Assembly: GCA_023251455.1 (NCBI GenBank)
Contig: JAHEYT010000021.1
Coordinates: 1-35,479, forward strand
Direction of reading: 5' to 3'
Length of the DNA stretch: 35,479 nt
Source of the DNA: Bacteroidota bacterium
GTDB taxonomy: Bacteria; Bacteroidota; Bacteroidia; Bacteroidales; Prolixibacteraceae
This document shows, one piece after another, positions 1 to 7,805 of the stretch; the first letter of the stretch is position 1, and every line of letters begins with the position of its first letter. Below the pieces are notes generated by a model that was given only the letters and a program-made list of their open reading frames with translations, made no database searches and was not told the origin of the DNA. The position numbers were made by a program, and so were the translations under genes.

Positions 1-462
1 ATCAAAGCGATAATTCAGGAAAAGAATGGCTACAAAACGCCAAAAGTTGATGTTCGTGCAGTTGTATTTAATCCTGAGGGACAAATCCTGTTGGTTCAGG
101 AAAAAGTTGACAGTTGTTGGGCCTTGCCCGGAGGTTGGGCCGATGTGGGCTACACCCCACGCATGATTGCCGAAAAAGAATGTTTCGAGGAAGCTGGTTT
201 GACTGTTAAATCGAGCCACCTGATTGCTGTAATGGACAAAACGGCCCAGCAAATGCCTCCAGAATTTGAATATGTATACAAGCTTTTTATCAGGTGCGAA
301 CCCATTGGTACAAAAATCGTGGCGGGATCTGAAACCGACAATGTAGGCTGGTTTAAAGAAAATGAATTACCCAAACTTTCTGAACCCCGTAACATCGAAT
401 CACAAATCCACCTGATGTTTGAATATTACAGAGGTGAAAAAGCGGAAGTGTATTTGGATTAA
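1..462 (+). CDS. NUDIX hydrolase, 5'-truncated by window edge
   Basis: The reading frame is open from base 1, so the N-terminus lies outside the window; 153 residues are visible. A TTG at 91 is an internal codon, not a credible start, because conserved NUDIX sequence (DVRAVVFNPEGQILLVQE) lies upstream in frame. The NUDIX box runs from about PGGWADVG to KECFEEAGL. The REUxEE core is present as KExxEE, and the first Glu of the canonical box is replaced by Tyr. The PGGWADVG form is typical of the YjhB/ADP-ribose-pyrophosphatase-like subgroup that carries an extra N-terminal domain. Expected chemistry is hydrolysis of a nucleoside diphosphate linked to another moiety, using Mg2+; the substrate cannot be read from the sequence. 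It stands 311 bp ahead of glpK and is probably not in the same transcript. Confidence 0.85.
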   Translation: MKAIIQEKNGYKTPKVDVRAVVFNPEGQILLVQEKVDSCWALPGGWADVGYTPRMIAEKECFEEAGLTVKSSHLIAVMDKTAQQMPPEFEYVYKLFIRCEPIGTKIVAGSETDNVGWFKENELPKLSEPRNIESQIHLMFEYYRGEKAEVYLD

Positions 463-773
463 ATAGCTAATAAACAGCGAAGTTCCACACAAAATCCAAA
501 AACAACCAATGAAATCGCCTTTAATAATACATACTTAAAACAACTTTACTTTCACCGCTAACGCGTTTTTTTTAGGCGCATGGCGCCAATAGTATGGTAG
601 CAAAATAAATTATACCAGAGGCGAGTAGCGCTGACATTTAATCCGATAAGCTATTTCCCAGCAAAAACTACCACCGACCAGAATAAGACCCTTTATTTTT
701 TTGTATCTTGTTGGCAAATAGACTAACCTAAATTTTAACAAAATCCATAAACAGAACCTAACCTGACGGATTT
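463..773. other. 311-bp intergenic region, no gene seen
   Basis: AT-rich spacer between the NUDIX gene and glpK with no credible ORF or RNA gene. It contains a T8 run at 566-573 and then a small perfect hairpin (GGCGC 575-579, GCGCC 583-587). The T run precedes the stem, so this is not a standard plus-strand terminator. A weak promoter-like TATCTTGT at 704-711 differs from TAnnTTTG at two of six fixed positions and has no TTTG at the right distance. The glpK promoter must lie in this stretch, but I cannot place it with confidence. Confidence 0.6.
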
Positions 774-2261
774 ATGAAGAAATATATCTTATCGATAGAC
801 CAGAGTACAACAGCTACAAAAGCGCTTATTTACGACAGTGAAGGTAATCTGGCCGCACAAAAAAACATCGATCACAAACAATACTTTCCAAATCCTGGAT
901 GGGTTGAGCACGACCCCGAAGAAATATACAGGAACACCAAAAGAGCTGTACTGAAAGTGATTAAAAAAAGTGGAGCCTCTGAAAACGAGATTGCAGCACT
1001 GGCCATTACCAACCAACGCGAAACTACTGTTGTTTGGGACCGAAAAACGGGAAAACCTGTTTTTAATGCCATAGTATGGCAGGATAGGCGTACTGCAAAT
1101 TCTTGTCTTCAATTAAAAGAGGCCGGTCACGAAGCATTAATTACTGAAAAAACGGGCCTTCTGATTGATGCTTATTTCTCGGCAACAAAAATAAAATGGA
1201 TACTCGATCATGTTGAAGGTGTAAAAGAGCGGGCCGAAAGAGGTGAACTTGCATTTGGAACCACCGACACCTGGGTAATATGGAACTTAACAAAAGGCCA
1301 GTCTCATATTACCGATGTGTCAAACGCCAGCCGAACCCTGCTTTTTAATATTCATACCCTGAAATGGGACGAAGAATTATTACAAATATTTGGAATACCG
1401 GCCTCGCTGCTTCCTAAAGTAGTTCCTTCAAGCCATATTAACGGGGATGTTACTGATATTAAACAACTGGCTGGCGTACCGATTGCCGGAATAGCCGGAG
1501 ACCAGCAGGCCGCCCTGTTCGGACAAATGTGTATCGGCGAAGGAATGGCTAAATGCACTTATGGAACCGGTTGTTTTTTGGTAATGAATACAGGATCGAA
1601 AGCCATTATCTCGAAAAACAAATTACTGACAACCATTGGCTGGCAAATCGGGGATAAAGTGACCTATGCGCTCGAAGGCAGCGTATTCATGGGAGGCGCT
1701 GTAATCCAATGGCTTCGCGACGGACTTGACTTTTTTAAAGATGCTGCCGACAGCGAATCTTTGGCCGGACAGGTTGAAGATAGCGGAGGTGTAGTTTTTG
1801 TACCGTCGCTCACCGGACTTGGCGCACCACACTGGGATCCTTATGCCCGTGGGTCGATTTTTGGAATTACCCGAGGCACCACAAAAGCCCACCTGACACG
1901 AGCTGCACTCGAAAGCGTCTGTTTTCAGGTGAATGATGTGATTGAAACCATGAAAATGGATTCCGAAGAATTAATTCCTGAATTGCGCGTTGACGGAGGT
2001 GCTGCGGCCAATAATCTCATGGTTCAGTTTCAGTCCGATATTTCCGGAATCGACATGGTACGATCGACCAATATGGAAACCACCGCTCTTGGGGTTGCGT
2101 ATCTGGCGGGATTGGCTGTCGGATTATGGAAGTTGGAGGAACTTCAGGAAAAGTGGAAAGTTGATCGGGTTTTTAAATCGCAGGTCAGAAAAGAAGATAC
2201 CGAAAAACTGAAAGCCCGTTGGTATAAGGCCGTTGAGCGGACAAAAAACTGGATCGACTAA
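774..2261 (+). CDS. glpK: Glycerol kinase
   Basis: ATP-dependent glycerol kinase converting glycerol to sn-glycerol 3-phosphate in the cytoplasm. At 495 residues it has the usual family length. FGGY-family signatures are clear: the first phosphate loop DQSTTATKAL at residues 9-18, the substrate-contact stretch NQRETT (80-85) with WQDRRT (102-107), the catalytic-base motif GIAGDQQAAL with Asp243, and the second ATP-binding region LRVDGGAAANN. The start ATGAAGAAATAT leads directly into the phosphate loop. It is followed by glpD (236 bp downstream) and glpF in the same direction, forming a complete glycerol uptake and oxidation set. An intergenic repeat element separates it from glpD, so glpK may be partly uncoupled from the downstream pair. 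Confidence 0.97.
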   Translation: MKKYILSIDQSTTATKALIYDSEGNLAAQKNIDHKQYFPNPGWVEHDPEEIYRNTKRAVLKVIKKSGASENEIAALAITNQRETTVVWDRKTGKPVFNAIVWQDRRTANSCLQLKEAGHEALITEKTGLLIDAYFSATKIKWILDHVEGVKERAERGELAFGTTDTWVIWNLTKGQSHITDVSNASRTLLFNIHTLKWDEELLQIFGIPASLLPKVVPSSHINGDVTDIKQLAGVPIAGIAGDQQAALFGQMCIGEGMAKCTYGTGCFLVMNTGSKAIISKNKLLTTIGWQIGDKVTYALEGSVFMGGAVIQWLRDGLDFFKDAADSESLAGQVEDSGGVVFVPSLTGLGAPHWDPYARGSIFGITRGTTKAHLTRAALESVCFQVNDVIETMKMDSEELIPELRVDGGAAANNLMVQFQSDISGIDMVRSTNMETTALGVAYLAGLAVGLWKLEELQEKWKVDRVFKSQVRKEDTEKLKARWYKAVERTKNWID

Positions 2262-2321
2262 AAAACATCAGGAAAAAGCAAAAGGAAAAAAGGAAAACTG
2301 CACTTGTGAAAGTTGTTTCTT

Positions 2322-2451
2322 TTAACCCCGGAGGGGTGAAATATTTATAGCTAGGGCCAGTGAGGAACGAACGGCGCCCTGGGTTAAGGGAAAGGTAGCA
2401 AATCCGTCCGTACTAAAATGACAATCAAGGCTTCTACCTCTTTCGGACGGA
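2322..2451. repeat. Dispersed intergenic inverted-repeat element
   Basis: Non-coding, highly structured block between glpK and glpD. Visible parts: TTAACCC (2322-2328) with the inverted partner GGGTTAA (2391-2397); a CCCC-GGA-GGGG hairpin (2326-2336); AGGGC (2353-2357) pairing GCCCT (2386-2390); and TCCGTCCG (2403-2410) pairing CGGACGGA (2444-2451). The string CCCCGGAGGGGTGAAATATT resembles a family of intergenic repeats I know from other Bacteroidota genomes. That identification is from memory and not tested here. No ORF or transposase is present. Confidence 0.6.
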
Positions 2452-2497
2452 ATTGAAATAGCTTCCTAAATGACAATATTCTAAAAAATACATAGTC

Positions 2498-4066
2498 ATG
2501 AAACGTTCAGAATCGTTAAGGGCAATCCAATATTCTCCGGATAAAATCTGGGATATAGTAATTATTGGAGGCGGCGCAACCGGGCTGGGAGCCGGAGTTG
2601 ATGCCGCATCAAGGGGCTACGATACGCTGGTTCTTGAAAAGTACGATTTTGCAAAAGGAACATCTTCGCGAAGCACCAAGCTGGTTCATGGAGGGGTTCG
2701 GTACCTTGCGGCCGGCGACATTGGCCTTGTTCTGGAAGCGCTCAACGAAAGGGGATTGCTCTTACAAAACGCCCCGCACCTGGTTAAAAATCTGAAGTTC
2801 ATTATTCCGAATTACGAATGGTGGGATGGGCCGTTTTATACCGTAGGCCTGAAAGTTTACGACATGATGGCCGGAAAACTGGGTTTGGGACCATCCATCC
2901 ACATTACCAAAGAGGAAACCATGAAAGCCATTCCGAATCTGGTGGAAGAAGGTTTGAAAGGTGGCGTAATTTATCACGACGGGCAGTTCGACGATTCGAG
3001 ACTTGCCATAAGTCTGGCACAAACCATTACCGACAACGGCGGACATGTGCTGAATAACTGCGGGGTAACCGGTTTAATCAAAAATGATGAAGGTATTATT
3101 TGCGGGGTCGAATGTTTTGATTCTGAAAATAACGAATCATATACCATAAAAGCGAAAGTTGTTGTCAATGCCACCGGAATTTTTGTCGATTCAATAAACC
3201 GGATGGATGATCCAGATCACACAAAAACAGTGGTCCCCAGCCAGGGAATCCATATTATTCTGGATCAGTCCTTTTTACAGGCAGATGCAGCGATTATGAT
3301 TCCAAAAACATCGGATGGACGTGTATTATTTGCAGTTCCCTGGCACGGGAAAGTAGTGGTTGGCACCACCGATACGCCAATTGAGAATCCGGAAATTGAA
3401 CCCCGTCCATTGGAAGAAGAAGTCAAATTTATTTTGAATACGGCCAGTAAATACCTGACCAAAAAGCCTAAACGCAAAGACGTTTTAAGCATTTTCGCCG
3501 GATTAAGGCCATTGGCTGCTCCTGCCGAGAAGAATCAGGAAACCAAAGAAATCTCACGAAGCCATAAGTTGATCATTTCCAAAGCGGGACTGATTACCAT
3601 GATTGGTGGGAAATGGACCACCTACCGGAAGATGGGCGAAGATATTGTTGAAAAGGCAATCCTTCTGGGTGGACTCGACAGCAAAGAATGTGTGACCAAA
3701 AACATGCCCATTCATGGTTATCTGAAAAATCGAAATGGCATCGGTCATTTACATGTTTATGGATCAGACATTCCGAAGATAAAAGCATTAATTAGTGAAG
3801 ATCCTGAACTGGGAAAAAAGCTCCACGAAAACTTGCCATATCTGAAGGCAGAGGTTGTGTGGGCCGTTCGCGAAGAGATGGCGCTCACCGTTGAAGATGT
3901 TCTTGCCCGAAGAACCAGGGCACTTTTGCTCGACGCCAGGGCAAGTATTGCAATAGCTCCTGAAGTAGCAGCCATAATGGCTAAAGAACTCGGTTTAAGG
4001 CGAAGATGGCAGAAAGAACAAGTTAAATTGTACACTGAATACGCAAATGGTTATATCTTAAATTGA
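2498..4066 (+). CDS. glpD: FAD-dependent glycerol-3-phosphate dehydrogenase
   Basis: Oxidises sn-glycerol 3-phosphate to dihydroxyacetone phosphate and passes electrons to the quinone pool at the inner face of the membrane. The 522-residue protein starts with a Rossmann FAD-binding motif, IIGGGATGLGAG (Gly at 24, 26 and 29), followed by the family signature KGTSSRSTKLVHGGVRYL. GGKWTTYRKMGEDIVEKA lies near residue 370. The C-terminal DAO-type cap domain (AEVVWAVREEMALTVEDVL) completes the usual GlpD/GlpA architecture. It is a single full-length subunit rather than a GlpABC complex, as no glpB or glpC is adjacent. glpF follows after only 7 bp, so the two are almost certainly co-transcribed. Confidence 0.95.
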   Translation: MKRSESLRAIQYSPDKIWDIVIIGGGATGLGAGVDAASRGYDTLVLEKYDFAKGTSSRSTKLVHGGVRYLAAGDIGLVLEALNERGLLLQNAPHLVKNLKFIIPNYEWWDGPFYTVGLKVYDMMAGKLGLGPSIHITKEETMKAIPNLVEEGLKGGVIYHDGQFDDSRLAISLAQTITDNGGHVLNNCGVTGLIKNDEGIICGVECFDSENNESYTIKAKVVVNATGIFVDSINRMDDPDHTKTVVPSQGIHIILDQSFLQADAAIMIPKTSDGRVLFAVPWHGKVVVGTTDTPIENPEIEPRPLEEEVKFILNTASKYLTKKPKRKDVLSIFAGLRPLAAPAEKNQETKEISRSHKLIISKAGLITMIGGKWTTYRKMGEDIVEKAILLGGLDSKECVTKNMPIHGYLKNRNGIGHLHVYGSDIPKIKALISEDPELGKKLHENLPYLKAEVVWAVREEMALTVEDVLARRTRALLLDARASIAIAPEVAAIMAKELGLRRRWQKEQVKLYTEYANGYILN

Positions 4067-4073
4067 AATTTAC

Positions 4074-4811
4074 ATGAATCCACTTGTTGCTGAATACCTT
4101 GGCACATGCATCCTAATCCTGATGGGTACCGGAGTTTGTGCAAATAGCTCGCTGAACGATACTTTTGCCAAAGGTGCTGACTGGGTGCTGATTTCTTTTG
4201 GTTGGGGCCTTGGAGTTTTTATTGGTGTTATTATTGCCGGTCCGTCAAGTGGTGCACATTTAAATCCGGCAGTTACCATTGGATTAGCCATAGCCGGAAA
4301 ATTTGCATGGACAGATGCCCCGTTATATATTCTGGCCCAACTATTGGGAGCGATGTCTGGCGCTTTTCTGACATGGCTGCTTTATGCCGACCATTATAAC
4401 CGGACAGAGAATCCGGGAGCAATAAAAGGAACATTTTGCACCTCACCGGCAATAAAAAATACGCCACGGAATGTATTAAGTGAAGTGATTGGAACTTTCG
4501 TCCTGATAATTGTAGTTCTATTTATCGCAGGTCCCGAGTTCAAAGTTTTGGGCATCGATGCGGTTAAATTTGGATTAGGATCGGTTGGTGCACTCCCAGT
4601 TGCGTTACTGGTTGTGGCCATCGGCATGAGTATGGGAGGATTAACGGGCTACGCGATCAACCCGGCGCGCGATCTGGGACCTCGTATTATTCATTCGCTT
4701 GTCCCTATAAAAACCAAAGGAACCAGTGATTGGGGATACGCCTGGGTACCAATTATCGGCCCAATCATTGGTGCTGCATTTGCCGCCCTGGTTTACCTGG
4801 CAGTCATGTAA
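4074..4811 (+). CDS. glpF: Glycerol uptake facilitator (aquaglyceroporin, MIP family)
   Basis: Passive channel for glycerol across the inner membrane. The 245-residue, strongly hydrophobic protein has both MIP half-helix motifs: HLNPAVTIG (NPA at 64-66) and INPARDLGPR (NPA at 196-198). The Asp directly after the second NPAR (residue 200) is typical of glycerol-conducting members rather than water-only aquaporins. Six membrane spans can be placed around these loops. It lies 7 bp after glpD and is the last gene of the glp cluster. The gene order glpK-glpD-glpF supports glycerol as the solute. Confidence 0.95.
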   Translation: MNPLVAEYLGTCILILMGTGVCANSSLNDTFAKGADWVLISFGWGLGVFIGVIIAGPSSGAHLNPAVTIGLAIAGKFAWTDAPLYILAQLLGAMSGAFLTWLLYADHYNRTENPGAIKGTFCTSPAIKNTPRNVLSEVIGTFVLIIVVLFIAGPEFKVLGIDAVKFGLGSVGALPVALLVVAIGMSMGGLTGYAINPARDLGPRIIHSLVPIKTKGTSDWGYAWVPIIGPIIGAAFAALVYLAVM

Positions 4812-4888
4812 ACTGAATACCTTTGTAGCCACTTTCTTTAACCTTTGTCTGGAATTCAAAAATTTCCGACATCTGATTATGCATTTCA

Positions 4889-4919
4889 TTTGGAATTTTC
4901 TTTCCATTTTGTAGCTTTG
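4889..4919 (+). promoter_or_regulatory. Bacteroidota-type promoter of the GH3 gene
   Basis: TTTG at 4889-4892, a 19-nt spacer, then TAGCTTTG at 4912-4919, a full match to TAnnTTTG. Transcription should begin about 5 nt further on, inside a short run of AGACC repeats (4921-4935), leaving a leader of roughly 33 nt before the ATG at 4958. This suggests the GH3 gene is transcribed separately from glpF. Confidence 0.75.
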
Positions 4920-4957
4920 CAGACCAGACCAGACCAGTACAAATAAAACTAATATTT

Positions 4958-7588
4958 ATGAGACACAATCTGTATTTGTTTCTACTACTTATGTGCCCTT
5001 TCCTGGGCATTTCACAAAACAAATTTCAATTTCAAAACACTAATCTATCTACTCAGGAGAGGGTTGAAAGCCTGCTTTCTGAAATGACGATTGAGGAAAA
5101 AATGGCTCAGATGCTTTATACATCACCAGCCATTGAGCGGCTTGGAATTCCGGAGTACAATTGGTGGAACGAATGTTTGCACGGAGTTGCCCGTGCTGGA
5201 TATGCTACAGTTTTCCCTCAGTCGATCACGATTGCAGCATCATGGGACAATGATTTGCTCCACGAAGTTGCTTCTGTAATTTCTGATGAAGCCCGGGCTA
5301 AACATCACGAATTTGCCCGTCGGGGACTCCGGAAAATCTATCAGGGTTTAACTTTTTGGTCGCCCAATATCAATATTTTCCGTGATCCACGTTGGGGACG
5401 CGGCCACGAAACTTATGGCGAAGATCCCTTCCTGACAGGACAATTGGGTACCCAGTTCGTTAAAGGATTACAGGGCGACGATCCGAATTATCTGAAAGTA
5501 GTTGCTACAGCCAAACATTTCGCCGTTCATTCGGGTCCGGAACCATCGCGACATGTTTTTGATGCCAAGGTCAGCGAACGAGATTTACGCGAAACTTATT
5601 TGCCAGCTTTCCGCAGCCTGATTGTTGATGGCGGAGTGTATTCAATAATGGGAGCTTACAACCGCTTTCGTGGCGAAGCTTGCTGCGCCAGTCCGTTTTT
5701 ATCGGGAATCCTGCGCAATGAGTGGGGTTTCAAAGGATATATTGTAAGCGACTGCTGGGCCATTGCCGACATCTGGCAATACCACAAAATTGCTAAAGAT
5801 GAAGCCGAAGCTGCCGCCATGGCAGTAAAAACAGGCACCGATCTGGAATGTGGCAACACATACAAAGCCCTACCTGAAGCTTTTAAACGCGGATTAATTA
5901 CGGAAAAAGATCTGGATATTTGCGTTGGCCGCCTGTTGACAGCCCGAATGAAACTGGGGATGTTCGATCCGGACGAAAAAGTGGCTTATGCGCAGATTCC
6001 TTTTTCAGTAAATGATAGTCCGGCACATGGCCAGTTAGCACGTATTGCTGCACAAAAAAGTATTGTATTGCTGAAGAATGCTAACCATACTTTACCATTG
6101 AAGAAGAACCTCGCCAAGATTGCTGTAATTGGCCCAAATGCCGATGAGGTTGAATCGTTGTGGGGAAATTACAACGGGATACCATCTCATCCGGTAACCG
6201 TACTTCAGGGTATCAAAAATAAAATAGCTCCGCAAGCCGAAGTGCTTTATGCGCAAGGTAGCGAACTAGCCGACGGCATATCAAAACTGACTCCGATCCC
6301 TTCCATTTATCTGGAAACAGAAGATGGTAAACAGGGAGCTTTGGGTGAATATTTTGACAACAACAAATTGGAGGGCAAACCGTTGTTTACCCGCGTTGAC
6401 GATAATGTTGATTTTTACTGGGAAGCAGGTTCTCCTGATCCACGAATGCCAGTCGATAATTTCAGTGTCCGTTGGACAACCTACCTTAAAGTTCCGCAAA
6501 CAGGTGATTATGAAATCGGAATCTGGAGTATGCCTAATTTTAAAATTTATTGCGACGATAAGGAAATTTTAGGTGGAGACAATGAACACCACGCTTTTCA
6601 CAGTCAAAAAAAGTTGGCTCTTGAAACCGGGAAACGATACAAACTGGTATTCGATTACAAAAATTACCATGGCGACGGCTCGGCATCATTGCTTTGGACA
6701 ACTCCACAGCCAAACATGTTAGCTGATGCTGTAGAAACAGCAAAAAAAGCGGATGTTGTTGTTCTTGTTTTGGGTCTGAATCAACGGTTGGAAGGCGAAG
6801 AAATGCCAATTCAGGTTGATGGATTTAAAGGTGGCGACCGTACACACCTCAATCTTCCAAAGACTCAGGAACAGTTGATGGAAGCCATTAAAGCAACCGG
6901 GAAACCTGTCGTTTTGGTATTGCTCAACGGAAGCGCTCTTTCGATAAATTATGCTGCTGAAAATATGGATGCCATCCTGAGCGCCGGTTATCCCGGACAA
7001 GAAGGAGGAAATGCAGTAGCAGATGTTCTGTTTGGCGATTACAATCCTGCCGGACGTTTGCCGGTTACCTATTACAAATCGGTCGATCAGTTGCCCGCTT
7101 TCGAAAACTACGATATGGAAGGCCGTACTTACCGCTATTTCCGTCAGTCTCCGCTTTATCCGTTCGGATTTGGGTTGAGTTATACCAACTTCACTTATAC
7201 CGATCTAAACCTTCCAAAAGAAGTTAAAATGGGCGAAAATATTGCCGTTTCAGTTAAGGTTACCAATTCCGGAGAACGTGATGGCGATGAAGTTGTGCAG
7301 TTATACCTGACCGACGAAAAAGCTTCAACTCCACGTCCGATTCGCTCGTTGGAAGGTTTTAAACGCATTTCATTAAAGAAAGGCGAATCGCAGGTTGTAA
7401 CGTTTACTCTTGAGCCACGCCAGCTTTCGATGATCAACGATAAAGATAAACAAGTTGTGGAACCTGGATTTTTCACTATTGCTGCTGGTGGGGAGCAACC
7501 CGGATTTACCGGAGCAGCTAAAGCCGAAACAACCGGAACGATCTCAGGAAGAATAAAATTAATCGGGAAGACTCTCGAAATAAAATAG
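4958..7588 (+). CDS. Secreted glycoside hydrolase family 3 beta-glycosidase with PA14 insert
   Basis: The 876-residue protein begins with a signal peptide (MRHNLYLFLLLMCPFLGISQ). The GH3 N-terminal TIM-barrel follows at about 35-340, with TAKHFAVHSG (184-193) and the nucleophile motif YIVSDCWA (Asp265). The C-terminal alpha/beta sandwich is interrupted by a PA14-like domain (about 458-585: GALGEYFDNN to ASLLWTTP). LEGEE at 611-615 likely supplies the acid/base Glu, and a fibronectin-III-like domain (about 765-850) ends the protein. SDCWAI and the PA14 insertion resemble Bacteroidota enzymes annotated as beta-xylosidase or beta-glucosidase. The exact glycosidic bond is not determinable. It probably acts in the periplasm or at the cell surface on oligosaccharides. 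It has its own promoter and terminator, and no SusC/SusD pair is adjacent, so it is not in a classic polysaccharide utilisation locus here. Confidence 0.93.
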   Translation: MRHNLYLFLLLMCPFLGISQNKFQFQNTNLSTQERVESLLSEMTIEEKMAQMLYTSPAIERLGIPEYNWWNECLHGVARAGYATVFPQSITIAASWDNDLLHEVASVISDEARAKHHEFARRGLRKIYQGLTFWSPNINIFRDPRWGRGHETYGEDPFLTGQLGTQFVKGLQGDDPNYLKVVATAKHFAVHSGPEPSRHVFDAKVSERDLRETYLPAFRSLIVDGGVYSIMGAYNRFRGEACCASPFLSGILRNEWGFKGYIVSDCWAIADIWQYHKIAKDEAEAAAMAVKTGTDLECGNTYKALPEAFKRGLITEKDLDICVGRLLTARMKLGMFDPDEKVAYAQIPFSVNDSPAHGQLARIAAQKSIVLLKNANHTLPLKKNLAKIAVIGPNADEVESLWGNYNGIPSHPVTVLQGIKNKIAPQAEVLYAQGSELADGISKLTPIPSIYLETEDGKQGALGEYFDNNKLEGKPLFTRVDDNVDFYWEAGSPDPRMPVDNFSVRWTTYLKVPQTGDYEIGIWSMPNFKIYCDDKEILGGDNEHHAFHSQKKLALETGKRYKLVFDYKNYHGDGSASLLWTTPQPNMLADAVETAKKADVVVLVLGLNQRLEGEEMPIQVDGFKGGDRTHLNLPKTQEQLMEAIKATGKPVVLVLLNGSALSINYAAENMDAILSAGYPGQEGGNAVADVLFGDYNPAGRLPVTYYKSVDQLPAFENYDMEGRTYRYFRQSPLYPFGFGLSYTNFTYTDLNLPKEVKMGENIAVSVKVTNSGERDGDEVVQLYLTDEKASTPRPIRSLEGFKRISLKKGESQVVTFTLEPRQLSMINDKDKQVVEPGFFTIAAGGEQPGFTGAAKAETTGTISGRIKLIGKTLEIK

Positions 7589-7612
7589 TTGGTTTAGGAA
7601 TTGTTTGTGTGT

Positions 7613-7652
7613 GATCCCCTTCGAAATTCATTTTGGAGGGGATCTTTTGTTT
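7613..7652 (+). terminator. Intrinsic terminator of the GH3 gene
   Basis: Perfect 8-bp stem GATCCCCT (7613-7620) / AGGGGATC (7637-7644) with a 16-nt loop, followed at once by TTTTGTTT. It lies 24 bp after the GH3 stop codon on the plus strand. Confidence 0.85.
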
Positions 7653-7676
7653 CATGGATGCAGAAACAAGGCTTCG

Positions 7677-7701
7677 ACGTGAGCTGAGTCGAACGTTACC
7701 A
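7677..7701. repeat. Short dispersed inverted repeat (TTCGAC/GTCGAA)
   Basis: TTCGAC and GTCGAA are separated by 9 nt in a CTTCGACGTGAGCTGAGTCG context. It resembles the CTTCGACACGCTTCGC... sequence at 34629-34645 and may be a fragment of the same dispersed family. It lies between the GH3 terminator and the convergent sensor kinase gene. Confidence 0.35.
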
Positions 7702-7805
7702 ACGACAGACTTTGTACTGTATTGAATAAGGAAAAGATAAAAATTAAAGCTCTCTTGTCACATGCGCTAAGCGGTGTGCAAATGTGTATTTAGACGAATG
7801 ATCTC

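Noticed and set aside
2262..2497. Insertion sequence remnant between glpK and glpD
   Set aside because: Hairpins are present but no transposase fragment or target-site duplication can be seen; described as a dispersed repeat instead.
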